A DNA stretch of 64,000 bases from Dyadobacter soli (GTDB taxonomy: Bacteria > Bacteroidota > Bacteroidia > Cytophagales > Spirosomataceae): the NCBI RefSeq assembly GCF_900101885.1, contig NZ_FNAN01000010.1, positions 1-64,000 on the forward strand, written 5' to 3'. Under the pieces are notes generated by a model. That model made no database searches. It was not told the DNA's origin and worked only from the letters and a program-made list of their open reading frames with translations. The translations under genes were made by a program, and so were the position numbers. Each line of letters begins with the position of its first letter. Within the stretch, counting starts at the first letter, position 1. Below are positions 42,744-51,353 of this stretch, piece after piece.

Positions 42744-43757
42744 TCAGTCGAGAAGCCCTTTGTAGCTGGAATCTTTCGGCGTATCTATCGATCGGGTAGT
42801 CGGCGCGGGCGAGTCCAGCTGGATCAGCCTAAACTGACCCGAGTTGTAAGCTTCCAGCATCGCCTGGCCTTTGTCGGATAGCAAACCATTCTGCACGTCC
42901 ACGCCGTTGATAAAGTCCAGTGACAAATCCATCGCTCGTTTCATTTCCCCCAACTTCTGGCTCATATCGTCCTGAATGTATTCCATTGATTCGTCGAAAT
43001 AGAACTTTTTATCAGGATTACCCTTGAAAATGCTGATCGCGGTACGCAATGCATTGGAGCTCTCTTTTACAATTCTATATTCAGCTTCTTTGAGTTTAAC
43101 TTTTATCTCAGTCTCTTTAATAATGTAATCTGCGCTCTTGTTTACCTTTTCCATAAATTCGAGCACCGTCTTCATATTCCGCTGTAAGGGAAGCAGCTTC
43201 TCATTCATTTCCTGTAAACCAGCGCCTTCGATGGTCGCGAGCGATGCCGTTTCCTTCATACCCGGGCGGTCGAGCATCGTGCTCGCCTTATTAGCTTCGG
43301 CAAATTTCTGTTTGATGCGCTCGTTGTTTTCATTGATATTCTTGTTGAGCTTCACCAGTTGGCCCGCCAGCGTGTTAATCTGCCCTTGCATTTTCTCGCG
43401 CTTCTCTTTCAGGTCGTCGACGTAAATCTTCATGATCGCAATCGGGTCGAGCTTGATGATGAGGCCGGTAACGCTGCGCATTAGCGATTTGAAAAGGAAG
43501 AATGCTGCGGTACGAACATCTTTGCTGGTCAGCAGGAAGATCACGAGCGCGAGTACGGCCATCAGGAAGCCGAGATATAGCGTATTTTGGGTTACTTCGA
43601 TCAGGAAAGCCGCGATTTTGTTCCAGAAATAGAGGGCCACGGCCCCGACACCTCCCAGGAAAAGGAGGGAAGTAATGCCTTCCGGTCGGCTCCAATAGGA
43701 CTTCTTGGAGTTGTCCTCCTGCGAGCCGCCGATCTGGGTGAAATCTGGTGTTGCCAT
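42744..43757 (-). CDS. Membrane/coiled-coil protein in Ppx/GppA-like cluster
   Basis: A 337-residue protein. Two N-terminal membrane helices (ITSLLFLGGVGAVALYFW and NTLYLGFLMAVLALVIFLLT) precede a long coiled coil (about 110-260: DDLKEKREKMQGQINTLAGQ, LVKLNKNINENNERIKQKFA and so on), reminiscent of PspA- or TelA-like scaffolds. The C-terminal FYFDESMEYIQDDMSQKLGE and a proline/threonine tail follow. It lies between the other two genes of the cluster, 20 and 51 bases away. Confidence 0.75.
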   Translation of the reverse strand: MATPDFTQIGGSQEDNSKKSYWSRPEGITSLLFLGGVGAVALYFWNKIAAFLIEVTQNTLYLGFLMAVLALVIFLLTSKDVRTAAFFLFKSLMRSVTGLIIKLDPIAIMKIYVDDLKEKREKMQGQINTLAGQLVKLNKNINENNERIKQKFAEANKASTMLDRPGMKETASLATIEGAGLQEMNEKLLPLQRNMKTVLEFMEKVNKSADYIIKETEIKVKLKEAEYRIVKESSNALRTAISIFKGNPDKKFYFDESMEYIQDDMSQKLGEMKRAMDLSLDFINGVDVQNGLLSDKGQAMLEAYNSGQFRLIQLDSPAPTTRSIDTPKDSSYKGLLD

Positions 43758-43777
43758 TTGATTTAGTTGTCAGGTTT

Positions 43778-44500
43778 TTATTGAAGATATTGATTGATTT
43801 TCGCCAGATCGGACTGGATCTGGTTTACAAAACTTACATACGTGACCTCGAAGCTGTCCTTGTTGGAATTGATCTTCGCGGTTTGCTCCGAAACTTCGCC
43901 CGAAATCTGCCCCAGGCGGTTCTTATTATCGTCGATTTTCTTTTGTAAATCAATGATTTGCTGCGCATAGGCCGCATTCGTGTCTTCCAGCTTTTTGTGC
44001 TCGTCCTGCAATGCACCCACCCGTTCCTTGATCGCCTTTTCGACGTCTTTCAGGAATGCATCGCGGTCCTTATTCAGGATTCCCAGATATTGATCGGCGG
44101 AAGTTTTGAGAACAGTGGTGTCCTTGGCGCCACCCATTGCCTTGAAACTCGCCCAAGCCGCCTGAAACTGCTTTTCTTCACCCAGGCCCAACCCATCCAT
44201 GCTTTGCAGCGCCTGTTTGTATTCGAAATAATCGGGGCCAGGCAGGTTTGCTTTTTCGAGGAGGGTGACGAAATGCTCCGTAAACTTTTTGTCGATCTGG
44301 CCGGTTCCCGCCGCGTTCGTGACCGTCGCGGGAGCGGGCGTGGGTGCAGGCCGGGGAGATTCGGGAGCAGGTGTTGCCGCCGGTTTCGACGTTGCCGTGC
44401 CGGTAGCCGTTTCTTCTGCGTCTTTGATAAAAAAGCTGAGTATCTTCTTACCGATACCCGGTTCGGAGTCTGCCATGGGTGATAAAGTGTTTAGGTTCAT
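43778..44500 (-). CDS. Coiled-coil protein, first gene of Ppx/GppA-like cluster
   Basis: A 240-residue protein. The first 85 residues are an Ala/Pro-rich linker (PAATPAPESPRPAPTPAPAT); a helical domain (about 75-145: QIDKKFTEHFVTLLEKANLP, EEKQFQAAWASFKAMGG) is followed by a C-terminal coiled coil (FLKDVEKAIKERVGALQDEH, AAYAQQIIDLQKKIDDNKNR). No signal peptide or membrane helix is seen, so it is probably cytosolic. Starts at 44500 or 44476 are both possible. It is the first gene of the three-gene cluster. Confidence 0.75.
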   Translation of the reverse strand: MNLNTLSPMADSEPGIGKKILSFFIKDAEETATGTATSKPAATPAPESPRPAPTPAPATVTNAAGTGQIDKKFTEHFVTLLEKANLPGPDYFEYKQALQSMDGLGLGEEKQFQAAWASFKAMGGAKDTTVLKTSADQYLGILNKDRDAFLKDVEKAIKERVGALQDEHKKLEDTNAAYAQQIIDLQKKIDDNKNRLGQISGEVSEQTAKINSNKDSFEVTYVSFVNQIQSDLAKINQYLQ

Positions 44501-44667
44501 TGTTTTTGTCGGATCAATATTACTAAAATTCGCATGATTTCATAGGGGGCGATATTTACCGGCGGTGCCCTGCATGGATGAAGCCGCTGAAATTTTGGAT
44601 GGGATTTTCCGGTAATCCTTGAAAGCCGGTCGTTTTTTGTGGATGTTTGCCAAAAAACTGGATCCTT

Positions 44668-45588
44668 ATGCTGAAATTAGGTTTTAATAGTGCAATCCTC
44701 GCCGATTTCGGCTTTGAACACGTCGTTCAATTTGCCGGAAATAATGGCTTTTCATGTGTGGAAATGATGTGCTGGCCGGCCGATAATGCCGACAGCCGCC
44801 GGTACGCGGGCGTGACGCACATCGATGTCAACAACCTCACCGACCATAAGGTATCGACCATCAAACACCAGCTCAGCGAAGCGGGCATCTTCATTTCGGC
44901 GCTGGGCTACTATCCCAATCCGCTCGATCCCGACCCGAACCGTTCGGAATATTACCTTGAACACATCAAACAGGTGATCCGCGGGGCGGCAAAGCTCGAC
45001 ATCCCCGTAGTGACCACCTTCATTGGCCGTGACCCTTCTAAAAGCATTAAGGACAACCTCGCGCGCTTCGCCGATGTGTGGCCTTCCATTGTAAAAGTAG
45101 CAGCGGAAAACAACGTGAAAATCGGCATCGAAAACTGCCCGATGTTTTTCACCGACGACGAATGGCCGGGAGGGAAGAATCTCGCGATCAGCCCCGCGGT
45201 ATGGGACCGCATGTTCGAAATCATCCCCGACCCGCTATTCGGCCTGAACTACGACCCGTCGCATATGATCTGGCAAATGATGGATGAATTGCTGCCAATT
45301 TATAATTATAAATCGCGTTTACATCACGTCCATCTGAAGGATGCGAAAGTTTACAAAAATAAATTAAGTAATGTGGGCATTATGGCCAACCCGTTGGAGT
45401 ATCATTCGCCCAAACTCCCTGGCCTCGGAGACGTAAACTGGCGCGGTTTCTTCGCCGCGTTGACCGATGTGCGCTATCGCGGACCGGTTGTGATTGAGGT
45501 AGAAGATAAGGCCTACGAGGGGAACATTACGGACGTGAAAAGCGCCATTCTCACCAGCAGGAACTATGTTAGCCAGTTTCTCGGATGA
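44668..45588 (+). CDS. Sugar phosphate isomerase/epimerase (xylose-isomerase-like TIM barrel)
   Basis: A 306-residue TIM-barrel of the AP-endonuclease-2/xylose-isomerase-like family: KLGFNSAILADFGFEHVVQF, NGFSCVEMMCWPADNADSRR, VKIGIENCPMFFTDDEWPGG, DPLFGLNYDPSHMIWQMMDE, LHHVHLKDAKVYKNKLSNVG and GPVVIEVEDKAYEGN. The acidic and histidine metal ligands (E/D/H/E) are present. Members epimerise or isomerise sugars; the substrate is unknown. The start at 44668 is the Met before LKLGF. It is transcribed alone. Confidence 0.9.
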   Translation: MLKLGFNSAILADFGFEHVVQFAGNNGFSCVEMMCWPADNADSRRYAGVTHIDVNNLTDHKVSTIKHQLSEAGIFISALGYYPNPLDPDPNRSEYYLEHIKQVIRGAAKLDIPVVTTFIGRDPSKSIKDNLARFADVWPSIVKVAAENNVKIGIENCPMFFTDDEWPGGKNLAISPAVWDRMFEIIPDPLFGLNYDPSHMIWQMMDELLPIYNYKSRLHHVHLKDAKVYKNKLSNVGIMANPLEYHSPKLPGLGDVNWRGFFAALTDVRYRGPVVIEVEDKAYEGNITDVKSAILTSRNYVSQFLG

Positions 45589-45660
45589 CCGCATGGTCTA
45601 GAAAACGTTATAAGTGTATGGTTGCTCAATGAATTTCAATCAAAACCTACATTCGCTTGA

Positions 45661-45829
45661 AGTTACATGCCTGACGGCATTGACATCCTTCATGACTTCG
45701 TTGCTGTTGCTACCAATGTTACGTGCCTAATGGCACTGGATTGAGAATGAGCCCAATCGCGTAGCGATGTAATCTTGGTAGTAATGGAAACCTCCGGCGA
45801 GGAGGGAAATGCCGTCAGGCATGCAACAG
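45661..45829. repeat. Cloverleaf-type palindromic element, copy C
   Basis: The left arm GTTACATGCCTGACGGCATT (from 45662) and right arm AATGCCGTCAGGCATGCAAC (from 45809) pair with one mismatch. Inside are CTACCAA near 45710, the hairpin GTGCC-TAAT-GGCAC, ATCGC-GTA-GCGAT and TTGGTAG near 45774. Nothing is coded here. Confidence 0.85.
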
Positions 45830-45999
45830 CAGCGCAGGGGCTGTGCGATGTTGCGTTTTATTTAGAGTTGAAACACTGCAACAAAGCGTGTAATTTGTCT
45901 TTGCTTGCGTATGAAAGGCGACGTTTATACTTGCAGGAAGGCGCCTCTTGCGCTTACTTTGCTGTCGTGTCTCTGGCGTATCTCGTGCACTTACTTTGC

Positions 46000-46167
46000 T
46001 GTTACATGCCTGACGGCATTGACATCCGTAATAAATTCGTTGCCCTTGCTACCAATGTTCCGTGCCTAACGGCACTTGATCGAGAATGAGCCCAATCGCG
46101 TAGCGATGTAATCTTGGTAGTAATGGAAACCTCCGGCGAGAAGGGAAATGCCGTCAGGCATGTAACA
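46000..46167. repeat. Cloverleaf-type palindromic element, copy D (best preserved)
   Basis: A perfect 21-bp outer inverted repeat has arms at 46000-46020 (starting TGTTACATGCCTGACGGCAT) and 46147-46167. Inner arms CTACCAA (46049-46055) and TTGGTAG (46114-46120) are followed inside by two hairpins, GTGCC-TAAC-GGCAC (46062-46075) and ATCGC-GTA-GCGAT (46095-46107). The rest of 45589-46372 holds no gene. Confidence 0.9.
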
Positions 46168-46372
46168 ACGGCGCTGGGGCTGTGCAACGCTGCGCTTCAT
46201 TCAGGCTTGTGAAATGCCTCAACCAATGGCATAGCTCAGCTTCGCATGCGTATGTAGAGCAGCGTTTGTCACTGCCGCGACCGAAAAATGCCGCACGGTC
46301 AGCGATCCATACGGCATTGATAATAATTTATATTTGTAATTTACGTAATTAATAATTGTAAATCATAATTTA

Positions 46373-47374
46373 CTACTTCTCCAAAAACCGCAATAACGGC
46401 GTTATAAACCTTTTAAAATCCTCGACGTGCGGCAAATGCCCGATATTGTCCAGCGCCACTAATTCACTGTTGGTGATCTTCGCCTTCGTTTGTTTACCCA
46501 GCTCCGGATAATTTCCAAGGGTTTTTCGCACATTCTCAGGCGCCAGGTTCTTGCCCACGGCGCTGCGGTCGCGCTGGCCGATGATGAGCAGCGTGGGAGC
46601 CTTAATCTGCCCGAATTCATAGCAAACTGGCTGTGTATAGATCATATCATACGTCAATGCGCTGTTCCAGGCCACTCTGGGATAGTCTTTCCCCAGCGTC
46701 CAGCCGGCGAGAAGGTTCGCCCATTTGGTATAAGCGTCCTTCCATTTGCCGTCGTAGTAGCTGTTCAGCTGATAGTTTTTAATGGAATTGAAATCGCTTT
46801 TCAGCTCGCTCATGTACCATTTGTCTACGGGCTGGAACGGCACTTTCACCTTGTAATCTTCCAGGCCGATCGGGTTTTCGAGGATGAATTTTTCGACCAT
46901 TTGCGGGTACATCAATGTGAAACGGGTAGCCAGCATTCCGCCCATCGAATGGCCCAGAACGGCCACTTTGGTAATGCCCAGCTTATCCAGGATCTTTTTG
47001 GTATTGGCTGCGAGATCATGAAACGAGTACTGGTAATGCAGTGGTTTGGTCGATTTGCCGAAGCCGATCTGGTCGGGGATGATCACGCGAAAGCCTTTTT
47101 CGGTTAATGCTCTGGCCGTTTCTTCCCAGTAGGCGCCGTTGAAATTTTTCCCGTGCAGGAGCATAACCGCCCGCCCGTTCGCGTGCGTAGGGCGCACGTC
47201 CATGTACGCCATGCGAAGCTTTTCGCCCTGCGATTCGAATTCCAGGTAATCGACTGGAAAAGGATAGGTATACGCTTCCAGGTTCATATCCAGCGGCCGC
47301 AGCGAGTCGTTTTGCGCATTGACGGCCGTAAGCGAAAGGAATAGCAGGCCGATGCCCAGGCTGAGTTTTTTCAT
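46373..47374 (-). CDS. Secreted alpha/beta-hydrolase
   Basis: A 333-residue hydrolase with a signal peptide (MKKLSLGIGLLFLSLTAVNA). The catalytic triad is visible: serine elbow VAVLGHSMGGMLATRF, Asp in LLIIGQRDRSAVGK, and His in DNIGHLPHVEDFKR. The oxyanion strand is AVMLLHGKNFNGAYW. The substrate is unknown. It lies 83 bases upstream of the MFS gene terminator and is otherwise transcribed alone. Confidence 0.93.
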   Translation of the reverse strand: MKKLSLGIGLLFLSLTAVNAQNDSLRPLDMNLEAYTYPFPVDYLEFESQGEKLRMAYMDVRPTHANGRAVMLLHGKNFNGAYWEETARALTEKGFRVIIPDQIGFGKSTKPLHYQYSFHDLAANTKKILDKLGITKVAVLGHSMGGMLATRFTLMYPQMVEKFILENPIGLEDYKVKVPFQPVDKWYMSELKSDFNSIKNYQLNSYYDGKWKDAYTKWANLLAGWTLGKDYPRVAWNSALTYDMIYTQPVCYEFGQIKAPTLLIIGQRDRSAVGKNLAPENVRKTLGNYPELGKQTKAKITNSELVALDNIGHLPHVEDFKRFITPLLRFLEK

Positions 47375-47390
47375 AGGTTTTGAGCTTTGA

Positions 47391-47425
47391 AAAATAAAAA
47401 GAGGATAACGTCGCCGCTATCCTCT
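47391..47425 (-). terminator. Intrinsic terminator of MFS gene
   Basis: Read on the minus strand: AGAGGATA (47425-47418), loop, TATCCTCT (47407-47400), then TTTTATTTTTC. It follows the stop of the MFS gene at 47457. Confidence 0.85.
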
Positions 47426-47456
47426 CCCAGGAGTGAAAAATATGTACCAGTATGTC

Positions 47457-48620
47457 TTAGTCGATCAAACGGGCTTTGGTTGACAGATAGGCCGTCAGCG
47501 TTGCCAGTACGCCTACGATCGCGAACGACCAGCGGAGGTTGGCAAATTGCGCAACGATACCGATCAACGGCGGGCCGATGAGGAAGCCGATGAAGCTGAT
47601 GGATGAAACCGCCGCCAGCGCCATTCCTGCCGACATGGTTTTAGATTTGCCGGTAGCGCTGTAAACCAGCGGAACAACCGATGATACACCGAAACCTACC
47701 AGCAGAAAACCGATTGTTGCAGTAATAAGGTAGGGGAATGCAACCGCGATGGCAAGTCCGCTACCCATCAATGCACCGCTCAATTGCAGCATTTTACGAC
47801 GTCCGAGGCGGTTGGCAAGCCAGTCGCCGGCGAAACGGCCGCCTGTCATGGTGCCCATAAATGCCACGTAGCCGAGGGTAGTCATCGAAGACGGCACGTG
47901 AACCGCTTCCTGGAAATAAACGCCGCTCCAATCGAACATCGCACCTTCGCAGACCATCGCACAGAACCCGATCAGGCCGAGTGTAAGCAGGTCGCGGTCG
48001 GGCTTGACGAACATCGGCTGTGCTTCGTCCGAGTCTTTTTCCGTATCCGGCATCGTGTGCTTGTAGGCCGTGAAAATAACGGCGAAAGCCAGTAACGCAA
48101 TGACGATGAAGTGAATATGAGGAGGAATGTGTACCGAAATGAACAGCGAGCCGATCATTGCGCTCACAAAGCCCGCAAGGCTCCACAAGCCGTGAAATGA
48201 GGCCATAATCGATTTTCCGTAGACTTGCTCCACCGCCACAGCCTGGGTGTTTACCGCAATGTTCGTAAGGTTACCCCAAAGCCCGAATGCGAACAAGGCG
48301 ATTACGAGTTGCTCGGTGCGGGTTACGAAACCGATGAATGTCAGTGTAATAGCATACAGAACGGCGCCGATCAGCACCATTTTCTTGCTGCCGTAATGCG
48401 TTACCATCCAGCCGGAAATGGGCAAGCTCGCCATTAAACCGAGCGGAAGTGCCAGGAGCACGGTACCAAGGCCGCCTTCTGTCAGGTGCAGCATGTTTTT
48501 AATGTCCGGGATCCGGCTCGCCCAGGCGGCGAAGCTCAGGCCTTGCACGAAGAAGAAAGCTGCGACGGCCCATCTTAAATATTTTCTGGAATCGGAAGGG
48601 GCGAATATTGAATAATTCAT
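47457..48620 (-). CDS. MFS transporter
   Basis: A 387-residue 12-helix transporter: LRWAVAAFFFVQGLSFAAWA, then SRIPDIKNMLHLTEGGLGTV, then GWMVTHYGSKKMVLIGAVLY. The start SFAAWASRIPDIK and the FDWSGVYFQE segment match a MFS branch related to YbjJ/FucP. The substrate is unknown. A TAATTTTG box (minus strand, 48727-48734) lies about 107 bases upstream of the start. Otherwise 48621-48931 holds no gene. Confidence 0.92.
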   Translation of the reverse strand: MNYSIFAPSDSRKYLRWAVAAFFFVQGLSFAAWASRIPDIKNMLHLTEGGLGTVLLALPLGLMASLPISGWMVTHYGSKKMVLIGAVLYAITLTFIGFVTRTEQLVIALFAFGLWGNLTNIAVNTQAVAVEQVYGKSIMASFHGLWSLAGFVSAMIGSLFISVHIPPHIHFIVIALLAFAVIFTAYKHTMPDTEKDSDEAQPMFVKPDRDLLTLGLIGFCAMVCEGAMFDWSGVYFQEAVHVPSSMTTLGYVAFMGTMTGGRFAGDWLANRLGRRKMLQLSGALMGSGLAIAVAFPYLITATIGFLLVGFGVSSVVPLVYSATGKSKTMSAGMALAAVSSISFIGFLIGPPLIGIVAQFANLRWSFAIVGVLATLTAYLSTKARLID

Positions 48621-48726
48621 GAGTGGTGTGATTCTTAGGTCTTTTATATAATTTTTTTAATTTTCTCTGGATTTGGCCAAGTGACTTGAAAATTGCATTC
48701 TGAATAGTTTTCAATCCTTAGTACTG

Positions 48727-48734
48727 CAAAATTA
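48727..48734 (-). promoter_or_regulatory. Candidate -7 box of MFS gene
   Basis: TAATTTTG on the minus strand fits TAnnTTTG; TTG lies 23 bases further upstream (48758-48760), slightly wide for the usual spacing. No other signal was found in the 311-base divergent gap. Confidence 0.35.
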
Positions 48735-48931
48735 ACGCATTTGACAATCATTAGATTCAATCGAATTGTACTTTTTTGATGATATAAAAAAGTATGTATT
48801 GTACTAATCTAAGAATCGAGCGACTTGAATTATTTACCGGCTGATAATAGGGCAGTTATCAGGAAAAAAGTAGGCAAAACGACCTGCGTTTTTTAAATTC
48901 ACCGTTTCCCTAACCAACCCCTGCATCAACA

Positions 48932-50437
48932 ATGCGCATCATTTTTACCACATTCTTAAGTTTACTCACCCTTCAAGCCTGGTCACAAGCGGGCTCGCCG
49001 GAGCGGCTGGAAAAGATCAAAGCGACCTTACCGGTGATGGAACGGATGTACCAAGATTATTCAGAGAAAAACCATTTCCCAGGTCTGGCATTCGGGCTGG
49101 TGGTGGATGGGAAGCTGCTGCTGTCCGGCGGTAATGGCTTTTCTGAGATTGCTACTTCCACGAAAGCAAGCCCGAAATCGCTTTTCCGCATTGCCTCTAT
49201 GTCGAAAAGTGTGACGGCCATGGGCATTCTCGCATTGCGGAAGGAGGGGAAGCTGAAACTCGATGACCCGGCCTACCTCTATATTCCGGAATTGAAAAAT
49301 ATGCCGTCGCTTACCAAAGATGCGCCCTCAATTACCATTCGGCATCTTCTCACACACATGGCCGGCTTTCCGGAGGATAATCCGTGGGGCGACCGCCAGC
49401 TCGATACCAAAGACGAAGACCTGATCACATTGATTTCCAAAGGCATTTCCTTTTCCAATGTGCCGGGTGTGACTTACGAATATGCCAACCTGGGCTTTGC
49501 CATGCTGGGGAAGATCATCACCAACGTGTCGGGCAAGCCGTATCAGCAATACATTAATGAAGTGATTTTCAAACCACTGGATATGACCAGTACCATCTGG
49601 GAATACACCGAGGCACCCAAAAATCTGCTGGCGCACGGTTACCGCTACGAAGACGACATCTGGAAGGAAGAGGAGCTGGAACACGACGGGACCTATGGTG
49701 CCATGGGAGGGCTCATTACTTCCATCGACGATTTCAGTAAATATGCAGCCTTCCATTTGTCGGCCTGGCCGCCTTCTTCCGGGGCTGAAACCGGCCCGGT
49801 ACTGCGCAGCGATGTGCGGGAAATGCAAATGCCCTGGAATTTCAGCAGCCTCAATGCCTCCTATAAATACCCGAACGGACGCCCCTGCGCGATGGTTTCC
49901 GCTTACGGGTACGGGCTGCGGTGGAGCAGGGACTGCGAGGGCAGGACGGGCATCGGTCACACGGGCGGGTTGCCGGGTTTTGGCAGCCAATGGCAGATAT
50001 TTCCGGAGTATGGCATCGGCATCATCGCCCACGCGAACCGTACGTACGCGGGCATGGCGACCATTAACACCGCTGTGCTGGACACGATCATTGCATTAGC
50101 CGGGCTGAAACCGGTGCCGGTCTCCGTTTCGAACATTTTGAAACAACGAAAAGAACAACTTGTAAAGCTGCTGCCCACCTGGCTGAATGCGGAGCAAAGC
50201 GGTATTTTCGCGGAAAATTTCTTTCCCGACCGCTCCGTACCGCACCGCCGCAAAGAGTTGGATGCATTGCTCGCCAAAGCGGGTACCATGACCGGTTCAA
50301 CCGAAATGGTGGCTGAAAATCAACTCAGAGGCACATTTATGCTGAAATGCAGTTCCGGAAACATCCGCGTGTTTTTCACGCTTTCGCCCGAAAACCCTGC
50401 ATTGATCCAGCAGCTCGATTTTTCGTTGGCAAAATAA
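48932..50437 (+). CDS. Secreted serine hydrolase (beta-lactamase/class C-like)
   Basis: A 501-residue protein with a signal peptide (MRIIFTTFLSLLTLQAWSQA). The beta-lactamase/D-aminopeptidase fold is shown by SxxK at 89-92 (FRIASMSKSVTAMG), YxN in YEYANLGFAMLG and the HTGG box in GIGHTGGLPGFGSQWQ. Members include esterases and D-amino-acid hydrolases. It is not necessarily an antibiotic-resistance enzyme. It is followed by an outer-membrane-like gene 75 bases away. Confidence 0.92.
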   Translation: MRIIFTTFLSLLTLQAWSQAGSPERLEKIKATLPVMERMYQDYSEKNHFPGLAFGLVVDGKLLLSGGNGFSEIATSTKASPKSLFRIASMSKSVTAMGILALRKEGKLKLDDPAYLYIPELKNMPSLTKDAPSITIRHLLTHMAGFPEDNPWGDRQLDTKDEDLITLISKGISFSNVPGVTYEYANLGFAMLGKIITNVSGKPYQQYINEVIFKPLDMTSTIWEYTEAPKNLLAHGYRYEDDIWKEEELEHDGTYGAMGGLITSIDDFSKYAAFHLSAWPPSSGAETGPVLRSDVREMQMPWNFSSLNASYKYPNGRPCAMVSAYGYGLRWSRDCEGRTGIGHTGGLPGFGSQWQIFPEYGIGIIAHANRTYAGMATINTAVLDTIIALAGLKPVPVSVSNILKQRKEQLVKLLPTWLNAEQSGIFAENFFPDRSVPHRRKELDALLAKAGTMTGSTEMVAENQLRGTFMLKCSSGNIRVFFTLSPENPALIQQLDFSLAK

Positions 50438-50512
50438 TGTTTTGAGAAAAAATGAAGAGCGCATAGGGGGATCGATGGGGCCGGTTGTCTCGGAAGAAAC
50501 AACTTAGCAATC

Positions 50513-51160
50513 ATGAAAAGGACTCTTTTATCACTCATCTTCATGCTCGGCCTCGGTGCCACCGTAAGCACCTTTGCGCAGGATAACCAAACGCTATTTC
50601 AAAGCCGGGGAATTTATCGCTCGGGAGGCTACGCGGCCATTTCCAATAAATTCACGAAAATCAATGGCGATTACGCGAATATGGCCGAGTTGTACGGCGG
50701 CTGGTACATTAACCAGCGCTTCTTGGTGGGAATTGGGGCTTCTGCAACGACCAACTACATACCCGTGCCTGCATTGGAACAGAATTTCCCGGCCCGTAAG
50801 ATGACTTATCAGTACGGCCAGTTCGGGTTAATGACGGAATATGTGTTCGCGTCGACGCGTAAGGTGCATTTCACAGCCAATTTGCTGACGGGCGCGGGAT
50901 TTACAATGCAATACGACCGTCGCGATTTCGACGACTGGGACTGGGACGATTGGGATGACCGCCACGACGACGACAGAGACCCTAATTGCTTTTTCGTGAT
51001 GGAACCCGGCGTGCAGGTGGAATTCAACCTGTTGAAATGGATGCGGTTCAGTCCGGGCGTATCGTACCGTAAAGCATTTAATGCAAAAGGCAATGGCCTT
51101 ACCGACAGTGATTTGAGTAATGTCTCGTACAATCTGACCTTGAAACTCGGGCGGTTCTAA
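50513..51160 (+). CDS. Secreted protein, probable outer-membrane beta-barrel
   Basis: A 215-residue protein with a signal peptide (MKRTLLSLIFMLGLGATVST). The mature part is beta-rich with paired aromatic strands (IYRSGGYAAISNKFTKINGD; WYINQRFLVGIGASATTNYI; YQYGQFGLMTEYVFASTRKV; VSYNLTLKLGRF). Its last residue is Phe, typical of outer-membrane barrels. An acidic/aromatic loop (DFDDWDWDDWDDRHDDDRD) lies at about residue 140-160 and may bind cations. The family is not recognised. Confidence 0.72.
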   Translation: MKRTLLSLIFMLGLGATVSTFAQDNQTLFQSRGIYRSGGYAAISNKFTKINGDYANMAELYGGWYINQRFLVGIGASATTNYIPVPALEQNFPARKMTYQYGQFGLMTEYVFASTRKVHFTANLLTGAGFTMQYDRRDFDDWDWDDWDDRHDDDRDPNCFFVMEPGVQVEFNLLKWMRFSPGVSYRKAFNAKGNGLTDSDLSNVSYNLTLKLGRF

Positions 51161-51166
51161 GCACGG

Positions 51167-51218
51167 AGGGGGATTGGGTGCCGTTCAGTAACTGGTGTGG
51201 CATTTAATCCCCCTTTTT
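51167..51218 (+). terminator. Intrinsic terminator
   Basis: Arms AGGGGGATT (51167-51175) and AATCCCCCT (51206-51214), with an additional TGCC/GGCA pairing inside, are followed by TTTTT. Confidence 0.85.
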
Positions 51219-51353
51219 CCTAAACGGTCATCACTCTTCGAATGCATTCTGTTAAGTTAACATCTTGATAATCTTTGATCAAGGGCAATAGGAACGGAAA
51301 TAATGAAGTTATTAAGGGATTGCAAACGATTGGGAAACAAAACAAAAGGAAAG

